From: Thermoleophilia bacterium
GTDB taxonomy: Bacteria > Actinomycetota > Thermoleophilia > UBA2241
Direction: 5' to 3'
DNA: 64,000 nt
Assembly: GCA_041393415.1 (NCBI GenBank)
Contig: JAWKKE010000001.1
Location: forward strand, 248,001 to 312,000
Within the stretch, counting starts at the first letter, position 1. The number at the start of each line of letters is the position of its first letter. Under the pieces are notes generated by a model. That model was not told the origin of the DNA and made no database searches. It was given only the letters and a program-made list of their open reading frames with translations. This document shows positions 24,323 to 33,227 of the stretch, in pieces. The translations under genes were made by a program, and so were the position numbers.

Positions 24323-25809
24323 CTCCCCGCGGCGGCGCGAAGGCGCGTCGACAGGCGTTCGACGACCGCGTCGAGGCGACGCTCGCCGATCCGCAACTGC
24401 GCGAGACGATCCGACTCGGACAGGACTACATGCAGGATCGCGGCGCCGTCGCCCGCACCGAGCTCGACTGGCCGGCATGGATCGCGGCCGTCGGCGAGGT
24501 GCGTCGGCACACGGTACGGCACCTCGACACGTACCTCGAGCAATTCATGACCAACGTCGAGGGGCACGGCGGGCATGTGTTCTGCGCCGCCGATGCGGCG
24601 GAGGCGCGCGAGTACGTCGTCGACGTCGCGCGCCGCCACCAAGCCAAACTCATCGTCAAGTCCAAGTCGATGATGACGGAGGAGATCGAGCTCAATCCCG
24701 CCCTCGAGGCGATGGGCGCCGAAGTCGTCGAGACCGACCTCGGCGAGTTCATCGTTCAGCAGTGCGGCGAGAAGCCTTTTCACATCGTCGGGCCGGCGAT
24801 GCACAAGACTCTCGGCCAGATCCACGACCTCTTCTGCGAGCTGGCGGGCGAACTGCTGCCCGACGACCCCGTCGGCCTCACGCGCTTCGCCCGCCGCCGC
24901 CTGCGCCAGAAGTTCCTGAACGCCGACATCGGCATCACCGGCGGCAACTTCGGCGTCGCCGCAAGCGGCACGGTCGTGCTCGTGACCAACGAGGGCAACG
25001 GCCGTCTCTCAACCACTCTCCCAAGAGTGCACATCGTCGTCATGGGTATCGAGCGCCTCGTCCCCGACTTCGAGAGCCTGGAACCAATCCTCACCGTCCT
25101 CCCCTGGGCCGGCGGCGGCGAGCGCATCACTGCCTACGTGACGGCGCTCACGGGCCCGCGCCGAGAAGGTGATGGCGACGGACCCGAGGAGCTGCACATC
25201 GTGCTGGTCGACAACGGCCGCTCCGCCATCCTCGGCTCCAAGTACAACGACGTGCTGCACTGCATTCGCTGCGGCGCCTGCCTCGACGTCTGCCCCGTGT
25301 TCCGCCAGATCGGCGGCCACGCCTACGCCTCCACGTACTCGGGGCCAATCGGCGCGGTGCTCAGTCCGCTCCTCGACGGTCTCGAGCAGCACGCCGAGCT
25401 GCCTTTCGCCTCGAGCCTCTGCGGCGCCTGCAGCGAAGTGTGCTCGGCGCGCATCCCGTTGGCCGACTACCTCCTCGAACTGCGCGCCGACGCCATCGCA
25501 GCGGGTCTTGGATCGCCGGGATGGGCCGCCGGGATGACCGGCTACACGACCGCGACCCGGCACGTCCGCCTCTTCGATCTCGGCGAGCGCTTCGCACACT
25601 TCGCCCTGCGTCCGTGGGCACGCGGCGGTGTGCTCCGCAGAACCCCCAGTCTGCTGGCGGCGTGGACGCGGACTCGAGACCTGCCCCTGCCGGCAACAGA
25701 GTCGTTCCGACGGCTCTGGCGGCGACGGCCGCCTGGGGTCGGCGGAAGGCCGAGCAACGCGGCGGCGAGCGACCCCAGTGTGAGGCGAGCGGCGAGGCGC
25801 AGGCGATGA
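24319..25809 (+). CDS. lutB: LutB-like iron-sulfur protein of the L-lactate utilisation complex
   Basis: 496 residues. The LUD domain (about 50-290) has IVKSKSMMTEEIELN and GITGGNFGVAASGT; it is followed by two ferredoxin-like cysteine clusters, CIRCGACLDVCP (about 315) and CGACSEVC (about 372), for 4Fe-4S centres. The C-terminal 80 residues are arginine-rich and less conserved. ATG 24319 overlaps the lutA stop; an ATG at 24310 is in frame but has no better context. It forms the electron-transfer core of the complex. Confidence 0.93.
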   Translation: MTPRGGAKARRQAFDDRVEATLADPQLRETIRLGQDYMQDRGAVARTELDWPAWIAAVGEVRRHTVRHLDTYLEQFMTNVEGHGGHVFCAADAAEAREYVVDVARRHQAKLIVKSKSMMTEEIELNPALEAMGAEVVETDLGEFIVQQCGEKPFHIVGPAMHKTLGQIHDLFCELAGELLPDDPVGLTRFARRRLRQKFLNADIGITGGNFGVAASGTVVLVTNEGNGRLSTTLPRVHIVVMGIERLVPDFESLEPILTVLPWAGGGERITAYVTALTGPRREGDGDGPEELHIVLVDNGRSAILGSKYNDVLHCIRCGACLDVCPVFRQIGGHAYASTYSGPIGAVLSPLLDGLEQHAELPFASSLCGACSEVCSARIPLADYLLELRADAIAAGLGSPGWAAGMTGYTTATRHVRLFDLGERFAHFALRPWARGGVLRRTPSLLAAWTRTRDLPLPATESFRRLWRRRPPGVGGRPSNAAASDPSVRRAARRRR

Positions 25810-26405
25810 ACCGCGAAGAACTCCTGCAGCGCGTGCGCGCGAGCCTCGGCCAGGCAGCACCGGCGACCGTCCCGCATCCCGCCCCGCCGCAGCCGCCGCT
25901 CGCCGGCGCAGCCCTCATTGCACGATTCGTCTCGCGTCTCGAGGAGCTCGAAGTGACGATCGTGCGCTGCGCCGGCAGATCAGCGGCGCACGAGAGTCTC
26001 AGCCGGCTGGCTGCAGAACGCGGCTGGCGAAGCGTGTGTGGGCCGGCGAGCCTGCACCTGCCGACGCTCGCCGGCCTCTGGACCGACGACCCCCGCGGCG
26101 CCGACATCGGCCTCGCCGAGGCCGACTGGGCGATCGCGGCCACCGGCTCCGTAGTGATCCTCAACGGCGGCCCGGCGGCGCGCAGTCACTCGCTGCTGCC
26201 GCCGGTCTCGGGAATCTTCGTCGCCGAGTCGCGTGTGCTGCCGTACCTCGGCGACGTCCTGCGACGCCTCACCGAGCTCCCCGGCCTCCCCGCCTGCGTC
26301 AGCATCATCAGTGGGCCGAGCAACACCGCCGACATCAACGCCACGCGCTGCGTCGGGGTACACGGCCCCGGCGAGGTCATCATCTGGCTGATCGCCGGCG
26401 AGTAG
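25806..26405 (+). CDS. lutC: LutC-like LUD-domain protein
   Basis: 199 residues with the LUD (DUF162) pattern: DIGLAEADWAIAATGSVVI, RSHSLLPPVSGIFV and ISGPSNTADI, the last being highly conserved. It completes the LutABC set. Start overlaps the lutB stop (ATGA). It ends in TAG, 43 bases from a convergent aminotransferase gene; a short inverted repeat lies in that gap. Confidence 0.92.
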   Translation: MNREELLQRVRASLGQAAPATVPHPAPPQPPLAGAALIARFVSRLEELEVTIVRCAGRSAAHESLSRLAAERGWRSVCGPASLHLPTLAGLWTDDPRGADIGLAEADWAIAATGSVVILNGGPAARSHSLLPPVSGIFVAESRVLPYLGDVLRRLTELPGLPACVSIISGPSNTADINATRCVGVHGPGEVIIWLIAGE

Positions 26406-26417
26406 CGCACCCACCCC

Positions 26418-26432
26418 GCTCACGTCGTGAGC
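26418..26432. terminator. Weak inverted repeat between convergent genes
   Basis: GCTCAC and GTGAGC around a three-base loop between the convergent lutC and aminotransferase genes. Placement suits a bidirectional terminator, but the stem is only six bp. Confidence 0.3.
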
Positions 26433-26448
26433 CGACGACGAGGCCCGG

Positions 26449-27642
26449 CTAGCGCGAGGATTGAGCCCTTGCGGCCGCCCTCTGTGCCGCCCCAATGGCC
26501 TTCGCCAAGCGGCGCACCCCTTCGCCCAACGCCTCCTCGTCAAGCAGGCTGAACGAGAGGCGCAGGCAATCGTCGGCGCCGTCCGCGCAGAACCGCACCC
26601 CAGGCGCAAACGACACGCCGTGCGCCTCCGCCACCGGCAGCAACTCGCTGGCGCGCAGGCCCGTGGGCAGACGCAGCCAGATAAAGAAGCCGCCTGCGGG
26701 CACGCGCCAAGCGCAGCCGTCGGGCGCGTGCTCGCGCAACGCTGCGTCGAGTGCATCGCGCCGCGCCCTGTAGGCGGCGCGCAGGCGCGCGACGTGATCG
26801 TCGTAGCCGCGCTCCTGCAGCAGCCGGGCGACGAGACAGGCGGCGAACTGGGTGGGGTTGCCGCCACTATCCAGGACGGCAGCGGCGTCAATGCGCGCCA
26901 GAAGCTCTGGCGCCGCGTTGACCCAGCCCACGCGCAGACCGGGTGTCAGAGACTTAGAGAACGAGCCCAGGCGCACGATCGGCGCCGAACGGTCGAGCGC
27001 CCAGAGCGCCGGCGGCGCGTCGCCCTCGTAGGCAAGCTCGCGGTAGACGTCGTCCTCGACGATCACGAAGTCGAGGGTCTTGGCGAGTTCGATCAGCCGC
27101 CGGCGCCGGTCGTGCGCCAAGCACACACCGGCCGGATTGTGAAAGGTAGGTATCGTGTACAGCAGTGGAACGTGACGGCCGCCGGCGCGCAAGCGCACCA
27201 GAGTCTCCTCGAGCACGTCGAGGTCGAGACCTTCCTCGTCGAGCGACAGCGGAACAGGCTCGAGGTGCCGATCGTGCATCGACCGCAGCGCCATGCCGTA
27301 GGTCGGCGACTCCACGAGCACCGCGTCACCCGGCCGGCTGAGCATAGCCATGGCGAGGTCGAGGCCGTGCGAGTTGCCGGCGGTGACAAAGACGTCGGCC
27401 GGCGCCGCTACGCACTGCTCCCTCTCTTCGATGCGCGCCGCAATGAGCTCACGCAGTGGCGAGGGCCCGGCGCGGCGTCCGTAGCAGATTGCGCCGGGCC
27501 CGAACGTTCCGATCACCTCGGCGGCGGCTGCGGCGACGAGGTCGACCGGCAGCAAGACAGGGTCCGGCTCGCCGTAGCCTAGCTCGACCATCCCGTGACG
27601 GAGCGTATTCTGAGTCTGGGGAAGGTGCTGGGGCGCGCTCAC
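26449..27642 (-). CDS. PLP aminotransferase of the LysN/MocR-like class I group
   Basis: 397 residues from GTG 27642, which overlaps the TGA of the pucR-type gene; longer in-frame extension is antisense noise. Family motifs are ICYGRRAGPSPLREL near the start, VTAGNSHGLDLAM, YTIPTFHNPAGV, VEDDVYRELAY and the PLP lysine in LGSFSKSLTPGLRVGW. There is no DNA-binding domain, so it is an enzyme of the 2-aminoadipate/aromatic aminotransferase type and not a MocR regulator. Translational coupling to a PucR regulator suggests that both respond to the same nitrogen compound. Confidence 0.9.
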   Translation of the reverse strand: MSAPQHLPQTQNTLRHGMVELGYGEPDPVLLPVDLVAAAAAEVIGTFGPGAICYGRRAGPSPLRELIAARIEEREQCVAAPADVFVTAGNSHGLDLAMAMLSRPGDAVLVESPTYGMALRSMHDRHLEPVPLSLDEEGLDLDVLEETLVRLRAGGRHVPLLYTIPTFHNPAGVCLAHDRRRRLIELAKTLDFVIVEDDVYRELAYEGDAPPALWALDRSAPIVRLGSFSKSLTPGLRVGWVNAAPELLARIDAAAVLDSGGNPTQFAACLVARLLQERGYDDHVARLRAAYRARRDALDAALREHAPDGCAWRVPAGGFFIWLRLPTGLRASELLPVAEAHGVSFAPGVRFCADGADDCLRLSFSLLDEEALGEGVRRLAKAIGAAQRAAARAQSSR

Positions 27643-29282
27643 GTGCCGACCGCCCAGGCGCGCGCCTCCTGCCGGCAGCCAAGGATGTCGTGCGCCTCGA
27701 GGGCGAGGCGCGCGTCCGTCAGCCCGTCGACGCAACCAAGATCGAGTCCGGTGAGTTTGTGTACTCGGGCCAGACGTTTGCACAGCGTGTTGCGGTGCAC
27801 GCCGAGCTCGAGCGAAGCGTCGGCAATGGATGCATCATGGCGCAAGGTCGCGCGCACCGACTCGATGAGTCCACCCGCACCCCCTCCGTCGGCGCGGCGC
27901 AGCGGACCCAGCAGCCGGCCGGAGAACTCCTCCAGTTCCGCGTCGCCGAGACCGTCGAACACCCGCCGTCGGGGGGAGAACTTCTCGTACCAGCGCACGC
28001 ACTCGCCGTCGTCCGAGATCGACGCGAGGTCGGCCAATGCCTGGAGCGCGTGGCTGTGGGCGCGCGCGGCGGCGCGTAGGTCGTGACACTCCTCAGAGAC
28101 GCCCGCCGCGCAGACGTTGCCGTCCGCAGCGAGCACGGCGACCAACCCGGACACCAGCCCGGCAACGCTGGCCTCGCCGTCAAAGTGGCAAGCGAGCAGA
28201 AGAACGACGCCGCCGTCCCCAGACGGAGCCATCACGTAGCGCGCGCCGTGCGTGCGCAAGAACGCGGCCGCGCCCTCAAGCGTCGCGCCGCTCGCGAGCG
28301 ACTCGCCATTCCCGACGCCATCGGGCCGAATCAGCGGCCGCAGGACGATCAGCCGGAACGGAGTCTCGTCGTCAATACCACGCAACGCCAGCCGTGCGGC
28401 ACACGAGGTCGCCGCCTCGGGCGCGACCAGCACATCTCGCAGCAGGGCCCCGCCGGCGCCGGCATCCGGATCGAGACGGCGGCGCAACTCTATCTCCAGC
28501 AGACGCTGCGCGTAGTCTAGCGTCGCGCCGGAGAATTCGTCAGACGTTGCCGCCTCGTCGAGAGAGGCCAACACCATCATGCGGACCCGACCGTCCACAA
28601 CAACCTCACGCCAGAGCAGCGGACGGCCTCCGGCACGAACCGCCGGCCGCGGCGGCGCCGAGCGCGCCGCCGCCCGGCATGCCGCCCAGGCCTCGCCGAC
28701 GTCCACCGGCGGTGCAGACTCAATCCCGGAACTGACCAAGATCGCGCCGTCCGGATCCGTGAGCGCGACACCGCCGCCGAGGAGCGAGCTCAACCGCGCC
28801 ACCAGCGTGCCGGGAAAGACCCCGCTCGCCAAGGTCTCGAGCAGTTGCTGCTGGGCCGAGAGACTGCGTCGCAGGCGCTGCATCTCCTCCGAAGCGAGGA
28901 CGTCGTAGACATACTGTTCGATCTCGCGAAACAGGGTCTCTCCGGTTACCGCGAAGAGCGGCAACCCCACCGCGTCGGCTTCGTCGCGCATTGCCGTGGG
29001 GATATCGCTGAGGTAGTGCGGGATGGAAATGCCGAGGCCCACCATCCCGGCGGCATGCAGGCGACGCACCAGCCGCCGGCCCTCTGCCGGGTCCTGGCCG
29101 ACGAGCGCCAAACCCGCAGTCAGATGTACACCGCCACTGGCCATCCACGGCGTGGGATCGAGATGCTCGCCGATGTACACGCCGCGGCACTCGCGCTCGA
29201 GTCCCGCGGCGCCGGCCACGAGCTCAACCTCGAAACCGGCATCTTCGAGCAACTGCCGAACCAAGAACGGACGCTGGGCCAT
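27639..29282 (-). CDS. PucR-family transcriptional regulator
   Basis: 547 residues. N-terminal PucR-like domain (about 5-125) with GLALVGQDPAEGRRLVRRL and LPLFAVTGETLFREIEQYV; a central region predicted to be GAF/GGDEF-like (about 150-430); C-terminal PucR-type HTH (about 490-535) with SIADASLELGVHRNTLCKRL. Such proteins activate purine, amine or amino-acid catabolic genes. It is divergent from the corrinoid-activation gene at 29397 (114-base gap) and coupled to the aminotransferase downstream, so it is a candidate regulator of both. Confidence 0.9.
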   Translation of the reverse strand: MAQRPFLVRQLLEDAGFEVELVAGAAGLERECRGVYIGEHLDPTPWMASGGVHLTAGLALVGQDPAEGRRLVRRLHAAGMVGLGISIPHYLSDIPTAMRDEADAVGLPLFAVTGETLFREIEQYVYDVLASEEMQRLRRSLSAQQQLLETLASGVFPGTLVARLSSLLGGGVALTDPDGAILVSSGIESAPPVDVGEAWAACRAAARSAPPRPAVRAGGRPLLWREVVVDGRVRMMVLASLDEAATSDEFSGATLDYAQRLLEIELRRRLDPDAGAGGALLRDVLVAPEAATSCAARLALRGIDDETPFRLIVLRPLIRPDGVGNGESLASGATLEGAAAFLRTHGARYVMAPSGDGGVVLLLACHFDGEASVAGLVSGLVAVLAADGNVCAAGVSEECHDLRAAARAHSHALQALADLASISDDGECVRWYEKFSPRRRVFDGLGDAELEEFSGRLLGPLRRADGGGAGGLIESVRATLRHDASIADASLELGVHRNTLCKRLARVHKLTGLDLGCVDGLTDARLALEAHDILGCRQEARAWAVGT

Positions 29283-29396
29283 GGTGGTGAAGTGTACATG
29301 AATTCCGCGGCCGATAGTGCACAGTTACACCGACATCGCCGAGCGTCCGCCCTCCCAGGTTTCCGCGCAGCACCCACACACGACATACTGTGCAAT

Positions 29397-30101
29397 GTGA
29401 ACGTCGTACGCGACACAGACTGGCAGCTCGATCTCGACGTCGACGACGTCTTGCGCGGACAAGGCGCCGACCCGCAGGAGATGCGGCGCCGGAACCAACG
29501 CCTCGTGGAACGCGCGCAGGCCGCGCTCGTCGAGGCCGCTCCACTTCTCCATCCCGTCGTGCTCTCCGTCACCCACGACATCGCGGCGCACGCCGACGAC
29601 CACATCGTCCTCAGCAGCGGGGCGCGGTTCACGTGCGGACCCTGGGCGGCGGCACGTCTCGCGCCCGCGACGCGACTCGTCACCGCCGTATGCACGGTCG
29701 GCGAGTCGCTCGAGATCGAGGTGAACCGCCGCTTCCCCAGCGATCCGGTGAGCGGACTCGCCCTCGACGGCGTCGGCAGCGCCGCGATCGACAGACTCGC
29801 CGCCCGCGCCTGCCGGCGCTTCCAGCGCCAGGCCCGCACCGTCGGACTTCGCGGCGCCATCCACTGCTGGCCCGGATCGACGCAGTGGCCCACAGAGGCG
29901 GCTCAGCCGGAGATCTTCGCCCTCGTCGACCCAGACGAGGTCTTCACCGACACGGTTCGGCTCCTGCCCTCGTTCGTGATGCGCCCCCTCAAGTCACTGA
30001 CACTCGTGCTCGGCCTCACTTCACACCCGGTTCCGGCCGAGCACGAATGCGACATCTGCGCCGTGCGCGCCACCTGCCGCCACCGGCGCGCAGAAGCCTA
30101 G
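29397..30101 (+). CDS. MetH-activation-domain-like protein, probable reductive activator of corrinoid methyltransferases
   Basis: 234 residues from GTG 29397; no ribosome site is evident, and no better start exists. The protein resembles the stand-alone form of the S-adenosylmethionine-binding activation domain of B12-dependent methionine synthase: YAVGES-like signature is represented by VTAVCTVGESLEIEVNRRF, followed by LALDGVGSAAIDRLAAR and a later MRPLKSLTLVLGL. The C-terminus adds CDICAVRATCRHR, a cysteine cluster that could bind iron-sulfur or metal. Proteins of this kind are found with MttB/MtgB and O-demethylase systems, where cobalt(II) must be reduced back to cobalt(I). It is convergent with the MttB-family gene at 30155-31597. 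It could serve all six corrinoid proteins here. Confidence 0.8.
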   Translation: MNVVRDTDWQLDLDVDDVLRGQGADPQEMRRRNQRLVERAQAALVEAAPLLHPVVLSVTHDIAAHADDHIVLSSGARFTCGPWAAARLAPATRLVTAVCTVGESLEIEVNRRFPSDPVSGLALDGVGSAAIDRLAARACRRFQRQARTVGLRGAIHCWPGSTQWPTEAAQPEIFALVDPDEVFTDTVRLLPSFVMRPLKSLTLVLGLTSHPVPAEHECDICAVRATCRHRRAEA

Positions 30102-30154
30102 CGCGCCGCGAACACCGTCCGCGGCCGCCGTCCACTGCGCCGGCCGCACCACTC

Positions 30155-31597
30155 TCAGCTCGCCAAGTGCGCGTCGGCGCGCGCCACGACGGCATCCATG
30201 TCGCGGCGCACGTCGTCCGGCAGCTCGAGCGGACGCAGCGTCGCGCGCAGCTCGCGGTACTTCTCGGCGGCGCGTTCATACAGGTCCTTGCTCCCCGCGG
30301 TCTGCCAGGCGTCGAGCGGATCAGCGACGAAGATGTCGGGCCGCACCGCCTCGCGGCAGTGCTTGAGCGTGTGCTTCTGCTTGAGGTAGTGACCTCCCGC
30401 GCCGGCGGTGAGGATTGCATCCACACCGAGCGCTTCCTCGTCGACCTCCACCCCGGCGACATAGCGGCGCAGAAGCGCCGTCGCCCGGTCGTCGATGACC
30501 AACTGGACCGGGCTGGCAAGCGTGGAGCCGCCGAGCCGGCCGGCGCCGTAGGCGATGTCTGCACCGGCCATCCCGCACAACGTCGCGTTGAGGCTCTTGG
30601 CCATCACCGTCTGACCGTCCGAGACGTACGAGTCTGTCCAGAGCGACGCCATGAGGACCGGCACTGCGAAGGCCTCCTTCATGAACTGCGCCGCGGCCGC
30701 CTGCGCGAGCCCTGTCTCAACTGAGGCGAGGTTGGCGTTGCCCGTCGCCATGTCAAGCGTCGAGTTGTAGCCGCTGGCCAGCACGGGATGCCCTGGGGCC
30801 AGCAACTGCGTCATGACAAGCATGGCGAGTACCTCGACGCCGACGAGGAGTGCCGCGCCGGCAGGTGTGATGGGCCCCGTGCCCCCACCGAGCACCAGGC
30901 TGCACGGCGACACCGGAATGCCGTACTTGCAGCAAAGCAGGATCGTCTCCAAGTCCATCTCTTTGTAGACCAGCGGCGAGAGTGAAGTTGGGTCGAACCA
31001 AAGCAGCGGGCGCTCGCGCAGCGCCTCAGCGCTGCCCGCTCGGGCCAGCAGCAGCTCGAAGAGGTACGGCACACTCTCGCGGCAGTAGGCGAGCACGTTG
31101 AGCGGCTTGCCCGTGTTCTGCAGCTGGATATTCAGCGCGTGGATGTCGGCCGTCGCAGTCGGCACGTCCATCGGCGTCTGGATGGCACAGGAATCGATGT
31201 TGGGCAGCACCTCGATAAGCTGGCACCATTCGGCGAACAGCGCTCGCGAGTTGTCGCGGAACTGCCCCGTGTCTGGATCGTGGTAGACCATCGACTGGAT
31301 GCAGCTCGATGTGAAGAACGAGTGCGCCGGATGCGGCAGGGCGAGATCGTGACGCGGATCGGCGCCCTTTGCCGTGAAGCTGTGCGGCACAGACCGCAGT
31401 GCATCGTCGATCGTCGCCGGCGAGAAACGCACCATCGACGTCTCCGGGTCGACGTCGGCGCCGGCCGCGCGCAGACGTTCCAGCGCCTCGCGATGGTCGA
31501 CCTTCACGCCGTGCCCGGACAGGATGGCGACACACTTCTCGAAGATGAGCGCGACCTCGCCGGCGCTCAGTGGCCGGATAGTGAGAGTGCCTGACAT
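30155..31597 (-). CDS. MttB-family (non-pyrrolysine) corrinoid methyltransferase at the end of the hut operon
   Basis: 480 residues from ATG 31597, with AGGAGG upstream. Closest to 2781-4223 in length and sequence: both begin GTL-PLS, share LAEHGVKVD/LSGHGVKVD-like segments, AIQTPMD, SYV-DGQ and GADI-YGAGRLGGSTLASPV. No in-frame TAG is present. It is the last gene of the long minus-strand series transporter-peptidase-hutU-hutI-fchA-ftcD-hutH and has no corrinoid gene next to it, so it probably uses a carrier encoded elsewhere, for example at 2128-2751. Location in a histidine-degradation operon suggests N-methyl removal from a histidine-derived quaternary amine. Confidence 0.9.
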   Translation of the reverse strand: MSGTLTIRPLSAGEVALIFEKCVAILSGHGVKVDHREALERLRAAGADVDPETSMVRFSPATIDDALRSVPHSFTAKGADPRHDLALPHPAHSFFTSSCIQSMVYHDPDTGQFRDNSRALFAEWCQLIEVLPNIDSCAIQTPMDVPTATADIHALNIQLQNTGKPLNVLAYCRESVPYLFELLLARAGSAEALRERPLLWFDPTSLSPLVYKEMDLETILLCCKYGIPVSPCSLVLGGGTGPITPAGAALLVGVEVLAMLVMTQLLAPGHPVLASGYNSTLDMATGNANLASVETGLAQAAAAQFMKEAFAVPVLMASLWTDSYVSDGQTVMAKSLNATLCGMAGADIAYGAGRLGGSTLASPVQLVIDDRATALLRRYVAGVEVDEEALGVDAILTAGAGGHYLKQKHTLKHCREAVRPDIFVADPLDAWQTAGSKDLYERAAEKYRELRATLRPLELPDDVRRDMDAVVARADAHLAS

Positions 31598-31639
31598 GAC
31601 TCGAGTACCTCCTGAGGGCATCGAAGAGGGGAGAACAGA

Positions 31640-33145
31640 CTAGTCCTGCAAGACGGCCAGAAGAGCACCGCTACGAATGAGGTCGGCAGCAAGCTCAATA
31701 TCGCTATCGAGCTCGCGATCTTCAACGAGCATGGGGACACGGGCGCGCAGCAGCGCTTTCGCGGCGGCCGTGCGCGCACCCGGCACAAGCCCTCGCAAAT
31801 CCATCGCCTGACTCGCGCAGAGCAACTCAACAGCGAGTACCCGCGTCGCGTTGGCAACGATCTCGCGCGCATGGCGAGCGCCGATCGAACCCATGCTCAC
31901 ATGATCTTCCTGGTTGGCGCTCGTCGGGATCGAGTCGACGCTCGCGGGATGGGCGAGCACCTTGTTCTCGCTCACGAGCGCCGCCGCGGTGTACTGCGCG
32001 ACCATGAAGCCGTCGTTGAGCCCGCCCTCCGAGGTGAGGAAAGCGGGCAAACCGAGATTCAGCGCCGGATTGAGCAGTCGCTCGGTCCGGCGCTCGGAGA
32101 TGTTCGCCAACTCGGCCACGGCGATCCCGAGAAAGTCCGCCGCCAGAGCCAACGGCTGACCGTGGAAGTTACCGCCGGACAAGACGTCGCCCTCTCGCGG
32201 GTAGACCAGCGGGTTGTCGGTGACCGAGTTCATCTCGGTCTCGACGACGCCTCGCACGTAGGCGATGGCGTCGCGCGAGGCGCCGTGCACCTGCGGTAGA
32301 CAGCGGAGCGCGTAGGCGTCTTGTACGCGTTCGCCGGCGGCTGCGGCGACGATCGGACTGTCGCCGAGCAGCCGGCGCAGGTTCGCGGCCGAAGCGATTT
32401 GGCCGGCGTGCGGTCGGCTGCGATGCAGACGCTCGTCGAAGGCCGCGGCAACCGCACGCAGAGCCTCTGCCGACAGCGCAGCAACGACGTCGGCGCTGTC
32501 CGCCAGGCGCGCGGCGTCGTGCACTGCCAGCGCCGTGAGCGCCGTCATCGCCTGCGTTCCGTTGCAGAGTGAAAGGCCTTCTTTGGCCTGCAGCTCAAGC
32601 GGCTCGAGGGCGGCGCGGCGCAGCGCCTCGCCGCCCGTCACGATCTCGCCGTCGACGGCGGCATGTCCGCGGCCCATGAGGACGAGCGACAGATGCGCGA
32701 GTGGGGCAAGATCGCCGCTCGCGCCCACCGACCCCTGACTCGGCACCACGGGATGCACACCACGGTTCAGCAATTCGACCAGATGCTCCACGAGCACGGG
32801 GCGCACACCGGAGTCGCCGGCCGCCAGCGAGTTGGCGCGCAGCAGCATCATGGCGCGCACGACCTCGCTTGGGAGCGGCGTGCCGACCCCGACGCAGCAG
32901 CTCAGCACCAGGTTCCGTTGTAGCTTGACGACGTCGGCGGCGGCGATGGCGACGTCGCTGAACTTGCCGAAGCCGGTGTTGACGCCGTAGACCGGCTTCC
33001 CGCCGGCCAGCGTCTCCTCGATGAGCCGCCGCGAAGCCTCCATACGCGGATAGCTCTGCGCAGCGAGTGTCGCCTCCTCACCGCCCCGGGCGACACGAAT
33101 CAGCTCGTCAAGCGTCAGACACCGACCGTCGAGCTGTACCGTCAC
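31640..33145 (-). CDS. hutH: Histidine ammonia-lyase, canonical type
   Basis: 501 residues from GTG 33145 (ACGGAGGCAGCGCC upstream). HutH eliminates ammonia from L-histidine to give urocanate. Catalytic Tyr in YGVNTGFG (about Y53), the Ala-Ser-Gly triad of the MIO cofactor in GSVGASGDLAPLAHL (142-144), QEDHVSMGS and NSVTDNP are all present and at the usual positions. It ends in TAG and is followed in frame, 14 codons later, by the MttB-family start. It lies 82 bases after ftcD. Confidence 0.96.
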   Translation of the reverse strand: MTVQLDGRCLTLDELIRVARGGEEATLAAQSYPRMEASRRLIEETLAGGKPVYGVNTGFGKFSDVAIAAADVVKLQRNLVLSCCVGVGTPLPSEVVRAMMLLRANSLAAGDSGVRPVLVEHLVELLNRGVHPVVPSQGSVGASGDLAPLAHLSLVLMGRGHAAVDGEIVTGGEALRRAALEPLELQAKEGLSLCNGTQAMTALTALAVHDAARLADSADVVAALSAEALRAVAAAFDERLHRSRPHAGQIASAANLRRLLGDSPIVAAAAGERVQDAYALRCLPQVHGASRDAIAYVRGVVETEMNSVTDNPLVYPREGDVLSGGNFHGQPLALAADFLGIAVAELANISERRTERLLNPALNLGLPAFLTSEGGLNDGFMVAQYTAAALVSENKVLAHPASVDSIPTSANQEDHVSMGSIGARHAREIVANATRVLAVELLCASQAMDLRGLVPGARTAAAKALLRARVPMLVEDRELDSDIELAADLIRSGALLAVLQD

Positions 33146-33227
33146 GGCGCTGCCTCCGTCTCGGATTCTCGGCACCACCGCGTCACGACGACCTCCACAA
33201 CCTCTCCGAGTCCACGCGACTGATCGG

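Noticed and set aside
26449..27642. MocR/GntR-type regulator
   Set aside because: There is no N-terminal DNA-binding domain; the upstream extension of the frame lies in the PucR gene.
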